Notes under the pieces: model-generated
Told to the model about the DNA's origin: nothing
The model's database searches: none
The model's input: the letters and a program-made list of their open reading frames with translations, nothing else
In this document: one piece after another, positions 1-5,383 of the stretch
Position numbering within the stretch: position 1 is the stretch's first letter
Layout of the letters: every line of letters begins with the position of its first letter
Program-made: the position numbers and the translations under genes
DNA from: an uncultured Planctomycetaceae bacterium
GTDB lineage: Bacteria > Planctomycetota > Phycisphaerae > UBA1845 > UTPLA1
Assembly (NCBI GenBank): GCA_938008425.1
Contig: CALLKH010000172.1
Coordinates: 1 to 9,220, forward strand
DNA length: 9,220 bases
Reading direction: 5' to 3'

Positions 1-413
1 ATCTTGGTGAATTCGCCGACGCGCTTCGGGCGGAGATTGAGCGCGATGAAACCCCGACGTGCATGATCGCCGGCGCGGACCTCAGCCATGTCGGCCGTTT
101 CTTTCAGGACGAACGCGATCTCAGCGAGGACCATCTCGCGGAGGTCGAACGACTGGATCGAGAGGCGCTCGCTTTCGTGCAAAGGGGGGATTTCGAGGGT
201 TTTCGCGCGGCCGTCGCGTCGCGGGGGAACGACACCAACATCTGCAGCGTGGGTTGCATTTATGTGCTCTCGCGGGCGCTGTCGGGCGTCGGCGGCCCGG
301 CGCTGCTCGGATACCATCAGGCGTTGACGCGGGAAGAGGAAAACTGTGTCACGAGCGCGGCGATGGAATGGGTCGCTCCGGCGTCAACGTCCGGCCGCCG
401 CACGCCAGGGTGA
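1..413 (+). CDS. Memo-family protein (AmmeMemoRadiSam system protein B), C-terminal part
   Basis: The gene is cut by the left window edge; the frame is open from base 3 and ends with TGA at 411-413. The visible ~136 residues carry C-terminal hallmarks of the Memo family: AGADLSHVG, followed by an acidic helix, the GDFEGF segment, a conserved Cys in NICSVGCIYVL, and LLGYHQAL near the end. These correspond to the family pattern 'DLSHVG ... GD.eGF ... vCGl.piy.ll ... LL.Y.qa'. Memo proteins have a dioxygenase-like fold, and in bacteria they often accompany an AMMECR1 protein and a radical SAM enzyme, whose genes would lie outside this window. The biochemical role in bacteria is not settled. The final ~12 residues after the WVAP segment look non-conserved. 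The gene converges on the minus-strand pseudo-receiver gene with a 74-bp gap. Family assignment is fairly secure; function is open. Confidence 0.82.
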   Translation, partial: LGEFADALRAEIERDETPTCMIAGADLSHVGRFFQDERDLSEDHLAEVERLDREALAFVQRGDFEGFRAAVASRGNDTNICSVGCIYVLSRALSGVGGPALLGYHQALTREEENCVTSAAMEWVAPASTSGRRTPG

Positions 414-449
414 CAATGGGCGCGATACCGGCGTGCCGGCCTTGCCACT

Positions 450-479
450 TCACGCGGCGTGACTGACACCGGTTTTCTT
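450..479 (+). terminator. weak candidate terminator between convergent genes
   Basis: A small inverted repeat, TCACG-CGG-CGTGA (450-462), is followed about 10 bases later by a T-rich run, TTTTCTT (473-479). It sits between the converging stop codons at 413 and 488. The stem is only 5 bp and the T-run is not adjacent to it, so this is a poor match to a classic intrinsic terminator. A second short dyad, CCGG-CGTG-CCGG, lies at 428-439. Confidence 0.22.
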
Positions 480-487
480 GAGCGGGC

Positions 488-1312
488 TCAGTTCGAAAGT
501 TCGCGTTGAAGTTCGTCTTCGATGATCGGAACGATCAGTCCCAGGTATAGATCGACGGGGCAGTCGAGGCGGTCACGGGCTTCACAGCGGCCCCCGGGGG
601 CCTGCATGCATTCAGGACAAATGATCGACTGAATCCGCTCGATGTAATCTTCAAGCCTCGGGCTGTCGATCGTCTGCACGAGCGTGGCGATATTCCTGGC
701 CCACTCGAACACCGGACATTCGATTCGATCGAATCGACGGGGCGCTGTGCAGCTGCCGTCCGCGGTTCGGTGGACGCACACCGGGCAGATTTCTTGCTCA
801 AACCGTTCTCGCAGTCGAACTTCCAGCGGACGAAGTCGCGCTGAAGACCTTGAAGGCGGATTCTGTCGCTCGGGGGTTGAATGCGTTCCTGCCGGCTTCG
901 CATCGATACGCTTTGCCATTGATTCGATCAGCGCTCCCGTCAGTCGGGCGAGATCGAATGGCTTTTCGAGCACACGGATCGACCCCGTCGGCTGAAGGTT
1001 ATTGGGATCTGAAACGAGCGCCACGACTCTCGCCGGTGCGGTATCTGCGAACCGAATGACTTCATCCGGATGATCGTCGGCGAGGGGGCTTCCCACGACA
1101 ATCAGGCAGTTGGGATCGCGGACAAGTTCCTTCTCGGCTTCAACAAGATTTGAACGGTGCGTCAGATCGAAATAAGGCGCGAGCGCCTGGTCAATCGCCC
1201 AGGCCGTCAGCGGATTGTCTTCCATCACCACGACCCGGGTGCGCCGCCGCCCCTCTTTGAAGGGCGCAGGATTTATCAGGGTTTTCTTGAGGTGTTTTGA
1301 GTCGGTGTCCAT
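488..1312 (-). CDS. pseudo-receiver (degenerate response regulator) with two C-terminal four-Cys modules
   Basis: The predicted protein has 274 residues from the ATG at 1312-1310; an in-frame GTG at 1324 would add four residues but lacks a clear ribosome binding site. Residues ~25-130 resemble a CheY-like receiver. The acidic pair is kept (E31-D32) and so is the beta-5 Lys (K117 in LEKPF). The phosphoacceptor Asp is replaced by Gly (G74 in LIVVGSP), and Ser (S101) sits at the switch Thr position. Phosphorylation at the normal site is therefore unlikely. After a Ser/Pro/Arg-rich linker come two related modules: C176-x2-C179-x8-C188-x10-C199 and C232-x2-C235-x7-C243-x7-C251. Each ends in CPV and runs into an amphipathic helix. 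They could bind zinc or an Fe-S cluster; the sequence does not say which. There is no DNA-binding or catalytic output domain, so a redox or metal-responsive adaptor is the most natural guess. The gene is divergent from the oxidoreductase operon. Confidence 0.78.
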   Translation of the reverse strand: MDTDSKHLKKTLINPAPFKEGRRRTRVVVMEDNPLTAWAIDQALAPYFDLTHRSNLVEAEKELVRDPNCLIVVGSPLADDHPDEVIRFADTAPARVVALVSDPNNLQPTGSIRVLEKPFDLARLTGALIESMAKRIDAKPAGTHSTPERQNPPSRSSARLRPLEVRLRERFEQEICPVCVHRTADGSCTAPRRFDRIECPVFEWARNIATLVQTIDSPRLEDYIERIQSIICPECMQAPGGRCEARDRLDCPVDLYLGLIVPIIEDELQRELSN

Positions 1313-1327
1313 GCACCTGACCACCGT

Positions 1328-1343
1328 AGCACGTTGAGTGCCA
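1328..1343 (-). promoter_or_regulatory. imperfect sigma-54 (-24/-12) site facing the pseudo-receiver gene
   Basis: On the minus strand the sequence reads TGGCACTCAACGTGCT, matching TGGCAC-N5-TTGC with one mismatch (GTGC for TTGC) and exact GG-N10-GC spacing. The predicted transcription start, 12 bases past the -12 C, is about 1317. That is only ~5 bases before the ATG at 1312, which would make the message almost leaderless. This short leader and the -12 mismatch lower confidence. The first 11 bases are identical to those of the site upstream of the ResB-like gene. Confidence 0.4.
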
Positions 1344-1351
1344 TCTCGGCG

Positions 1352-1414
1352 CGAAAATCGGACGCCGGAGCATTCGAGTCACAACTGCCATGAGTGGCCG
1401 CGATCCGATTTTCG
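1352..1414. repeat. 11-bp perfect inverted repeat, 41-bp spacer
   Basis: The left arm CGAAAATCGGA (1352-1362) is exactly the reverse complement of TCCGATTTTCG (1404-1414). The arms lie between the two divergent transcription starts. They could be paired sites for a regulator or a looping operator, but no known consensus is recognised. Confidence 0.5.
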
Positions 1415-1454
1415 GGGCGACTCCGGGGCGGATTCCCTTCACGCTCGTCCGAGT

Positions 1455-1466
1455 ATGACGAGTCAT
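1455..1466. promoter_or_regulatory. candidate activator-binding dyad
   Basis: ATGAC-GA-GTCAT is a perfect 5-bp inverted repeat centred about 135 bp upstream of the predicted sigma-54 transcription start. That distance is typical for an NtrC-family enhancer site. It overlaps a second dyad, CTCGTC-N7-GACGAG (1444-1462). I see no identical copy upstream of the other sigma-54 sites, so assignment to the local regulator is speculative. Confidence 0.3.
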
Positions 1467-1518
1467 CGTTCGGCTTAGCTGTGTGAAGTTCCGCACGGGT
1501 CTGTTGGATTATCGCTTA

Positions 1519-1533
1519 CCCGCAGGAAGCGGG
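1519..1533. promoter_or_regulatory. candidate activator-binding dyad or hairpin
   Basis: CCCGC-AGGAA-GCGGG is a perfect 5-bp inverted repeat centred about 69 bp upstream of the predicted oxidoreductase transcription start. It could be an enhancer-proximal operator. The GC-rich background makes such short dyads fairly common. Confidence 0.25.
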
Positions 1534-1568
1534 AAATCGCACAGGGTAGAACTCAGTGCAAATCCGCG

Positions 1569-1584
1569 TGGCACGAAGCTTGCT
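1569..1584 (+). promoter_or_regulatory. sigma-54 (-24/-12) promoter of the 2-oxoacid oxidoreductase operon
   Basis: TGGCACGAAGCTTGCT matches the full consensus TGGCACG-N4-TTGCW at every defined position. The -24 GG (1570-1571) and -12 GC (1582-1583) are separated by exactly 10 bases. The predicted transcription start is about 1595, giving a ~35-base leader to the ATG at 1630. Sigma-54 promoters need an AAA+ activator; one is encoded at 6562-7920. Confidence 0.87.
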
Positions 1585-1597
1585 TCATCTGAGCGTT

Positions 1598-1619
1598 CGG
1601 AGACGGGCGTCTGTCTCCG
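1598..1619 (+). other. 5'UTR hairpin next to the ribosome binding site
   Basis: CGGAGAC (1598-1604) pairs perfectly with GTCTCCG (1613-1619) around an 8-base loop. It starts ~3 bases after the predicted transcription start. The Shine-Dalgarno GGGAG (1619-1623) begins at the last base of the stem. An alternative inner hairpin, AGACG-GG-CGTCT (1601-1612), excludes the larger one. The structure could stabilise the 5' end of the mRNA or affect ribosome access. Confidence 0.45.
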
Positions 1620-1629
1620 GGAGTATCGA

Positions 1630-2562
1630 ATGACAGCCACTTTTCAAATGCCGCAGACGGACTCACTTGGATTCTGCAATGTACTGATGTCGGCGCTGGG
1701 CGGCGACGGCGCCAACATGGCGGGCAAGCTGCTCTACAAGATCGGATGCACGCAGTTCGGGCTCGATGGCGGATACGACGCACGATACGGTTCCGAGAAG
1801 AAGGGAACCGCGACCGATGTGTCGGTGCGTTTCTGCAGGCTCGGAACGCCGATTCGCCAATCGGGTCCGACCACGCGGCCCCACTTCCTGGTGATCTTTC
1901 ATGACGATTTGATTGAGCCGCTCGATCTCGGAGCCGGCCTGGCCGCCGGCGCGGTGTGCATCGTCAACAGCGTGCTGCCGCCGGAGAAGGTTCGAGAGAT
2001 GTTGCAGCTGTCGAGCGGTAAGGTGATCTGTGTCGATGCGACACGAATCGCGGTCGAGTGCGGCAGCCGGCTGAATATGCCGCTGCTCGCGGCGCTTTGT
2101 CATGAGCTGGGCTTCTCCGACGAAGAGGTGATGACGTTGATCGCCGCGCAGTGGCCCCGTGCGTCGGACCAGAACCTTCGCGCGTATTCGTCGGCGCTGT
2201 CCCAGTCCCACAGTGCCGCCTTTGACTCTGACGGGCGGTACAGACTTCGCGAAGTCACGGCCGGCCAAGGACCAATCGGCTGGAAGAACATGCACAACGG
2301 CGGCGTCATTGACGCGCTGACGCACTCGACGATCAATCGCGACAACCGCATCGCCGGGCGCGGGCGCGTTCCGCGGTTTGATGAAGCGGCGTGCAATTCA
2401 TGCGGAATTTGTCTCACGATTTGCTCGGATCCGGGCGGCCTGCTCTGGCGGAGCGGTCGGATGGAGGGCATCGACGCGCAATTCTGCAAGGGCTGCATGC
2501 GCTGCGTTGAAGTCTGTCCGGATACGAAGAAGGGCAAGGCCCTCAAGATCGATTACGCCTGA
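1630..2562 (+). CDS. 2-oxoacid:ferredoxin oxidoreductase, fused gamma-delta subunit (2x[4Fe-4S] ferredoxin domain)
   Basis: This 310-residue protein supplies the gamma and delta parts of a pyruvate/2-oxoacid:ferredoxin oxidoreductase, which oxidatively decarboxylates a 2-oxoacid to acyl-CoA and passes electrons to ferredoxin. Residues ~15-190 form the gamma domain, opening with the glycine-rich ALGGDGANMAGKLL. Residues ~248-310 form a bacterial ferredoxin domain with two complete cluster motifs: C255-x2-C258-x2-C261-x3-C265 and C286-x2-C289-x2-C292-x3-C296. The Pro usually following the first motif is Ser here (CSDPGG). A ~55-residue linker joins the domains. I chose the ATG at 1630 because GGGAG sits 6 bases upstream and family similarity starts soon after; the open frame further upstream crosses the sigma-54 promoter. 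The alpha-beta gene follows after 19 bp, clearly in the same operon. The enzyme should be cytoplasmic and O2-sensitive. Substrate (pyruvate, 2-oxoglutarate or another 2-oxoacid) cannot be read from the sequence. Confidence 0.87.
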   Translation: MTATFQMPQTDSLGFCNVLMSALGGDGANMAGKLLYKIGCTQFGLDGGYDARYGSEKKGTATDVSVRFCRLGTPIRQSGPTTRPHFLVIFHDDLIEPLDLGAGLAAGAVCIVNSVLPPEKVREMLQLSSGKVICVDATRIAVECGSRLNMPLLAALCHELGFSDEEVMTLIAAQWPRASDQNLRAYSSALSQSHSAAFDSDGRYRLREVTAGQGPIGWKNMHNGGVIDALTHSTINRDNRIAGRGRVPRFDEAACNSCGICLTICSDPGGLLWRSGRMEGIDAQFCKGCMRCVEVCPDTKKGKALKIDYA

Positions 2563-2581
2563 AAGGCGGAAGGAATAATCC

Positions 2582-4936
2582 ATGTCGGCATCACTCACTG
2601 AATCACCCGAATCTGTCGCGAGGTCCTCGACCGCACGTCAAACCGTGTGGCTGGGCAATGGCAACGAGGCTGTCGCTCGGGCGATTCTCGACATCGGCTA
2701 CGACGCCGAGGGTTACTATCCCATTACGCCGTCGTCGGATGTCGGTGAGGCCGTTTCCAAGGCTTATGCGGCGGGGAAGAGTGACATCGCATTCATCGTC
2801 GGCACGAGCGAACTGGCGGCGCTGGGGATCTGCACGGGCGTCGCGGTGGCGGGGGGGCGTGTCGTCGATGTGACCAGTGCGAACGGGCTGCTGCTGAAGG
2901 CGGAGCAGATGCCGGCCATCTCCGGGCTGGGCCTGCCGATGGTTCTGAATCTCTCGACGCGCGACGTTTCGGCGCCCCTGAACATCAAGAACGGACACTC
3001 CGACTTGTACGCGGCGCTCGGCTGGGGCTGGATGATTTTCCTCGCGCCGACGGTCCAGGCGGCGTACGACATGAACATCATCGCCATTCGCGTCGCCGAG
3101 GCGGTGAATCTGCCGGCGATCGTCGCCTATGACGGGTTCCACACGTCACACGCGAATCGGCGAATCGAGGTCTTCGCGGACCGCGAGGATGTTCGGCGCT
3201 TTGTGGGCCCGCCGCCGTTCAAGGCGACCTTGAAGGGCGAGAATGGGCGATTCAGTCTTCTCGATGTGGGCCACCCGCGAACCTTCGGGCCGTACATGAA
3301 CGATGATCTGATCAACGCCAAGGTGCAGATGGAGTTGAAGTTCGCGCGGGCGTATGAACTTCTGCCGCAGCTCTTCCGGGATTTTGAAGCGCTGTCTGGG
3401 AGATCTTATGGCTTTGTGCAGCAATATGGCACGAAGAGCGCGGAGAAGTGCCTCGTAGCGCTCAACACGGCCGGCGAGGCGGCGAAGGACGCCGTCGATG
3501 AGATCCAGCAATCCGGGGACGCCGCAAACCTGCTGATTCCGACAGTTCTTCGGCCGTGGCCCGAACGGGAAATCGTGGCGGCGATCGGCGATGCGGAGTA
3601 CGTCGTCGTCGCGGAGCGAGCGAGTCAGTATGGTGCGAGCAATTATCTCGCCAATGAGATCGGCGCGGCTCTTCAGCGCGTGGGCAACTCCGCGACGGTC
3701 ATTCAGAGAAGCTATGGCATCGGCGGATTGAATTTCACGAAAGACGATGCACTGAAGATGTACGGGGAATTCGGGCTGCATGGCTTTTCGTCAGCGACAA
3801 GCGGCGCCCTGCGAGCACGATCCGAGGATCATTCCGGACGAATCGATACGGACGACCATCGTCCGGTTTTCGATTTTGCCCCGCAGAAAGCGTACCACGG
3901 CGCGTGGCCGGGCGATCCCGATTACCACCCCGGCCAGACCATCAAGCCGCTGACCGCGCAGGAGTGCACGATCAATGAGGCCCTGAAATCCAAGGTGGAT
4001 CTCAAGATTCTCTCGGGCATGCCGGCCCGTTTTGAAAAGCACTCGGCCTGCCCCGGATGCGGCATCTTTACCAGTCTCAATCTGTTTCTGCGCGGAATCG
4101 ACGGCCACGTCTGCCTGCTCTTCAATACGGGCTGCGGCATGGTCGTGAGCACCGGGTACCCGCTCACGAGCTTCAAGGTTCCCTACTTCCATAACCTCTT
4201 CCACAACAACACCTCCACCGCAACGGGCGTGGTCGAAATGATCAAGCGATTGAGACAGCGCGGCGATCTGCCGGAGGAGGTGACGGTGGTGGCCGTCAGC
4301 GGCGACGGCGGCGACGACATCGGCATGGACCAGGTGATCGGCGCGGCGCTTCGAAACGATCCGTTCATCCTGTTCGAGTATGACAACAAGGGATACATGA
4401 ACACCGGGGCACAGCTCTGCTACACCAGCTACAAGGGTCAGAAGTGCAGCAACTCGCACTTCGGCGAACAACAGGCCGGCAAGCGGCAGCATCACAAGGA
4501 CATCGTGGAGATACTGCGCGGCACATTCGCGCCGTACCTGGCGACCTGCGCCGAGTCGCACGCGACGGACATGATTCGAAAGGCGCGGCAGGCCCAGGCG
4601 ACGACGCGGGCCGGCGGGTTTGCGTTCGTCAAGACGTTGTCGGTGTGCCCGCTGAACTGGGGGATGGATGAGCATGTCGGACCCTCGGCGGTCGAGGCCG
4701 CCGTGAACGCCTGCCTGCATCCGCTGTACGAGATTGTCAACGGTGTGACGCGCATCACAGTGGATCCGGAACGGGCGAACAAGAAGATTCCGGCCGTCAG
4801 CGCGCTGGTGAAGATGGGCGGGGCTTTCGCGCATCTCGGGCGCCCGGAGTACGCGGAGCTGGCGGCCGAGATTCAGGAGGAAGTGGATCGACGCTGGAAC
4901 CGGTTGAAGGCGATGGCGGAAAACCCGGCCCTGTGA
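2582..4936 (+). CDS. 2-oxoacid:ferredoxin oxidoreductase, fused alpha-beta subunit (TPP-dependent)
   Basis: The product (784 residues) is the catalytic partner of the preceding gene. Residues ~20-410 are alpha-like: YYPITPSS (45-52), a GTSELAAL segment, and DVSAPLNIKNGHSDLYAA matching the alpha 'SAPL.I...H.D' region. A charged linker (~415-485) leads into the beta domain. This contains C490-P-G-C493, C518 (NTGC) and C689 (VCPLNW), the four expected ligands of the proximal [4Fe-4S] cluster. The TPP/Mg signature is G574-D-G576 followed by N602 (EYDNKGYMNTG); family members usually have Y/T-M-T-G here, so MNTG is a small deviation. The ATG is preceded by a strong GGAAGGA 7 bases upstream. The alpha-beta fusion plus gamma-delta fusion gives a two-polypeptide enzyme, between the four-subunit and single-chain forms. 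No frameshift is seen. The 2-oxoacid substrate is unknown. Confidence 0.9.
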   Translation: MSASLTESPESVARSSTARQTVWLGNGNEAVARAILDIGYDAEGYYPITPSSDVGEAVSKAYAAGKSDIAFIVGTSELAALGICTGVAVAGGRVVDVTSANGLLLKAEQMPAISGLGLPMVLNLSTRDVSAPLNIKNGHSDLYAALGWGWMIFLAPTVQAAYDMNIIAIRVAEAVNLPAIVAYDGFHTSHANRRIEVFADREDVRRFVGPPPFKATLKGENGRFSLLDVGHPRTFGPYMNDDLINAKVQMELKFARAYELLPQLFRDFEALSGRSYGFVQQYGTKSAEKCLVALNTAGEAAKDAVDEIQQSGDAANLLIPTVLRPWPEREIVAAIGDAEYVVVAERASQYGASNYLANEIGAALQRVGNSATVIQRSYGIGGLNFTKDDALKMYGEFGLHGFSSATSGALRARSEDHSGRIDTDDHRPVFDFAPQKAYHGAWPGDPDYHPGQTIKPLTAQECTINEALKSKVDLKILSGMPARFEKHSACPGCGIFTSLNLFLRGIDGHVCLLFNTGCGMVVSTGYPLTSFKVPYFHNLFHNNTSTATGVVEMIKRLRQRGDLPEEVTVVAVSGDGGDDIGMDQVIGAALRNDPFILFEYDNKGYMNTGAQLCYTSYKGQKCSNSHFGEQQAGKRQHHKDIVEILRGTFAPYLATCAESHATDMIRKARQAQATTRAGGFAFVKTLSVCPLNWGMDEHVGPSAVEAAVNACLHPLYEIVNGVTRITVDPERANKKIPAVSALVKMGGAFAHLGRPEYAELAAEIQEEVDRRWNRLKAMAENPAL

Positions 4937-5056
4937 CGTTTCGTTCGAGGGTCTGAATTGAGGGAGTCCGCGCGGAGGGGTGCGTCGAAATCCACAGTTG
5001 AATGACATTTCGCGCAGGCGCTCGGGGAACATCCGGGCCGAGGGGCTTGTGCCGGT

Positions 5057-5072
5057 TGGCATGGGTCTTGCA
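5057..5072 (+). promoter_or_regulatory. sigma-54 (-24/-12) promoter of the small Cys-rich gene
   Basis: TGGCATGGGTCTTGCA matches TGGCAYG-N4-TTGCW with exact GG-N10-GC spacing (GG 5058-5059, GC 5070-5071). The predicted transcription start is about 5083. It is followed at once by a strong Shine-Dalgarno GGAGG (5085-5089) and a GTG codon at 5098. The promoter lies 120 bp after the oxidoreductase stop codon, so the small gene has its own start. It might also be read through from the upstream operon, since I see no convincing terminator between them. Confidence 0.78.
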
Positions 5073-5097
5073 CACAGGCCGATCGGAGGTTTGCGGC

Positions 5098-5325
5098 GTG
5101 CGCGACTTTGCAGGAATTCGCGAGCGGGCGGTCCGCGTCGCCATTCGAACGGGTTGGTCGCCGGATCTCGATTTGATCTGGAACTGGCAGAAACAGGAAG
5201 GCCATGAACCGTGCTTCGGACTCTTCGATGATGCCTGCTCAATCCGCTGCCGATGGTTCGACGACTGCCGAACCGTCGCGCAAGAGCCGATCGACTCGCC
5301 CCTTCCCAAACCCGGCCCGGCCTGA
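5098..5325 (+). CDS. small Cys-rich protein (75 aa), putative metal- or cluster-binding
   Basis: This small gene starts at GTG 5098 with GGAGG 8 bases upstream and ends with TGA at 5323-5325. The frame is open back to an ATG at 5002, but that stretch overlaps the sigma-54 promoter and looks non-coding. Residues 1-30 form a short helical region (IRERAVRVAIRTGWSPDLDL). The core has four Cys: C39-x7-C47-x3-C51-x5-C57, in the context QKQEGHEPCF ... CRWFDDC. From memory, this resembles a Cys-rich tail in some bacterial SAP/Rho-N-like proteins, of the form 'iq..EGn..CF ... C....C.Wr.dC'. I cannot verify that here. The last ~15 residues are Pro-rich. Its dedicated sigma-54 promoter and good ribosome binding site argue for a real gene. 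Position between an Fe-S oxidoreductase and a gas-sensor kinase suggests a redox or Fe-S accessory role (inference). Confidence 0.66.
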   Translation: MRDFAGIRERAVRVAIRTGWSPDLDLIWNWQKQEGHEPCFGLFDDACSIRCRWFDDCRTVAQEPIDSPLPKPGPA

Positions 5326-5371
5326 ATTCCATCGTAATAACGCGGCTTTTCAGGTCGATACGACGCTCAAT

Positions 5372-5377
5372 TATAAT
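5372..5377 (+). promoter_or_regulatory. TATAAT -10 element of the kinase/regulator operon, leaderless arrangement
   Basis: A perfect TATAAT lies 6 bases before the kinase ATG at 5384. A start 7 bases past the -10 element falls on the A of the ATG, and no Shine-Dalgarno is present, so the mRNA is probably leaderless. The -35 region is weak (TTCAGG at 5349-5354 with 17-bp spacing). This looks like a sigma-70-type promoter, unlike the sigma-54 elements of the neighbours. Confidence 0.6.
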
Positions 5378-5383
5378 GCTCGC

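Larger units (their letters stand above)
1313..1629. other. divergent intergenic regulatory region (317 bp)
   Basis: This gap separates the minus-strand pseudo-receiver start from the plus-strand oxidoreductase start. It holds, in order, an imperfect minus-strand sigma-54 site, an 11-bp inverted repeat, two short dyads, a near-perfect plus-strand sigma-54 promoter and a 5'UTR hairpin. The reading frame of the downstream gene stays open back to a GTG at 1483. That extension would run through the promoter, has no family resemblance and no ribosome binding site, so I treat it as non-coding. I found no other plausible gene here. Confidence 0.75.

Noticed and set aside
1483..1629. 49-codon N-terminal extension of the gamma-delta gene from GTG 1483
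   Set aside because: It would run through the sigma-54 promoter and 5'UTR hairpin, has no ribosome binding site and no family resemblance. ATG 1630 has GGGAG at good spacing.
3427..3442. TGGCACG followed by GC at sigma-54 spacing inside the alpha-beta gene
   Set aside because: The -12 element lacks TT (AGCGC context), it is intragenic, and no gene start follows. Probably chance.
4967..4976. TCCGCGCGGA palindrome downstream of the alpha-beta gene, considered as a terminator or operator
   Set aside because: There is no T-run after it, and short GC palindromes are expected in this base composition.
5002..5097. 32-codon N-terminal extension of the small Cys-rich gene from ATG 5002
   Set aside because: It spans the sigma-54 promoter and lacks a ribosome binding site. 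GTG 5098 has GGAGG 8 bases upstream.
5204..5383. 60-codon N-terminal extension of the kinase from ATG 5204, preceded by AGGAAGG
   Set aside because: The extension is Ser/Pro/Arg-rich, overlaps the small Cys-rich gene in another frame and crosses the TATAAT. The purine run upstream is explained by the small gene's own codons.
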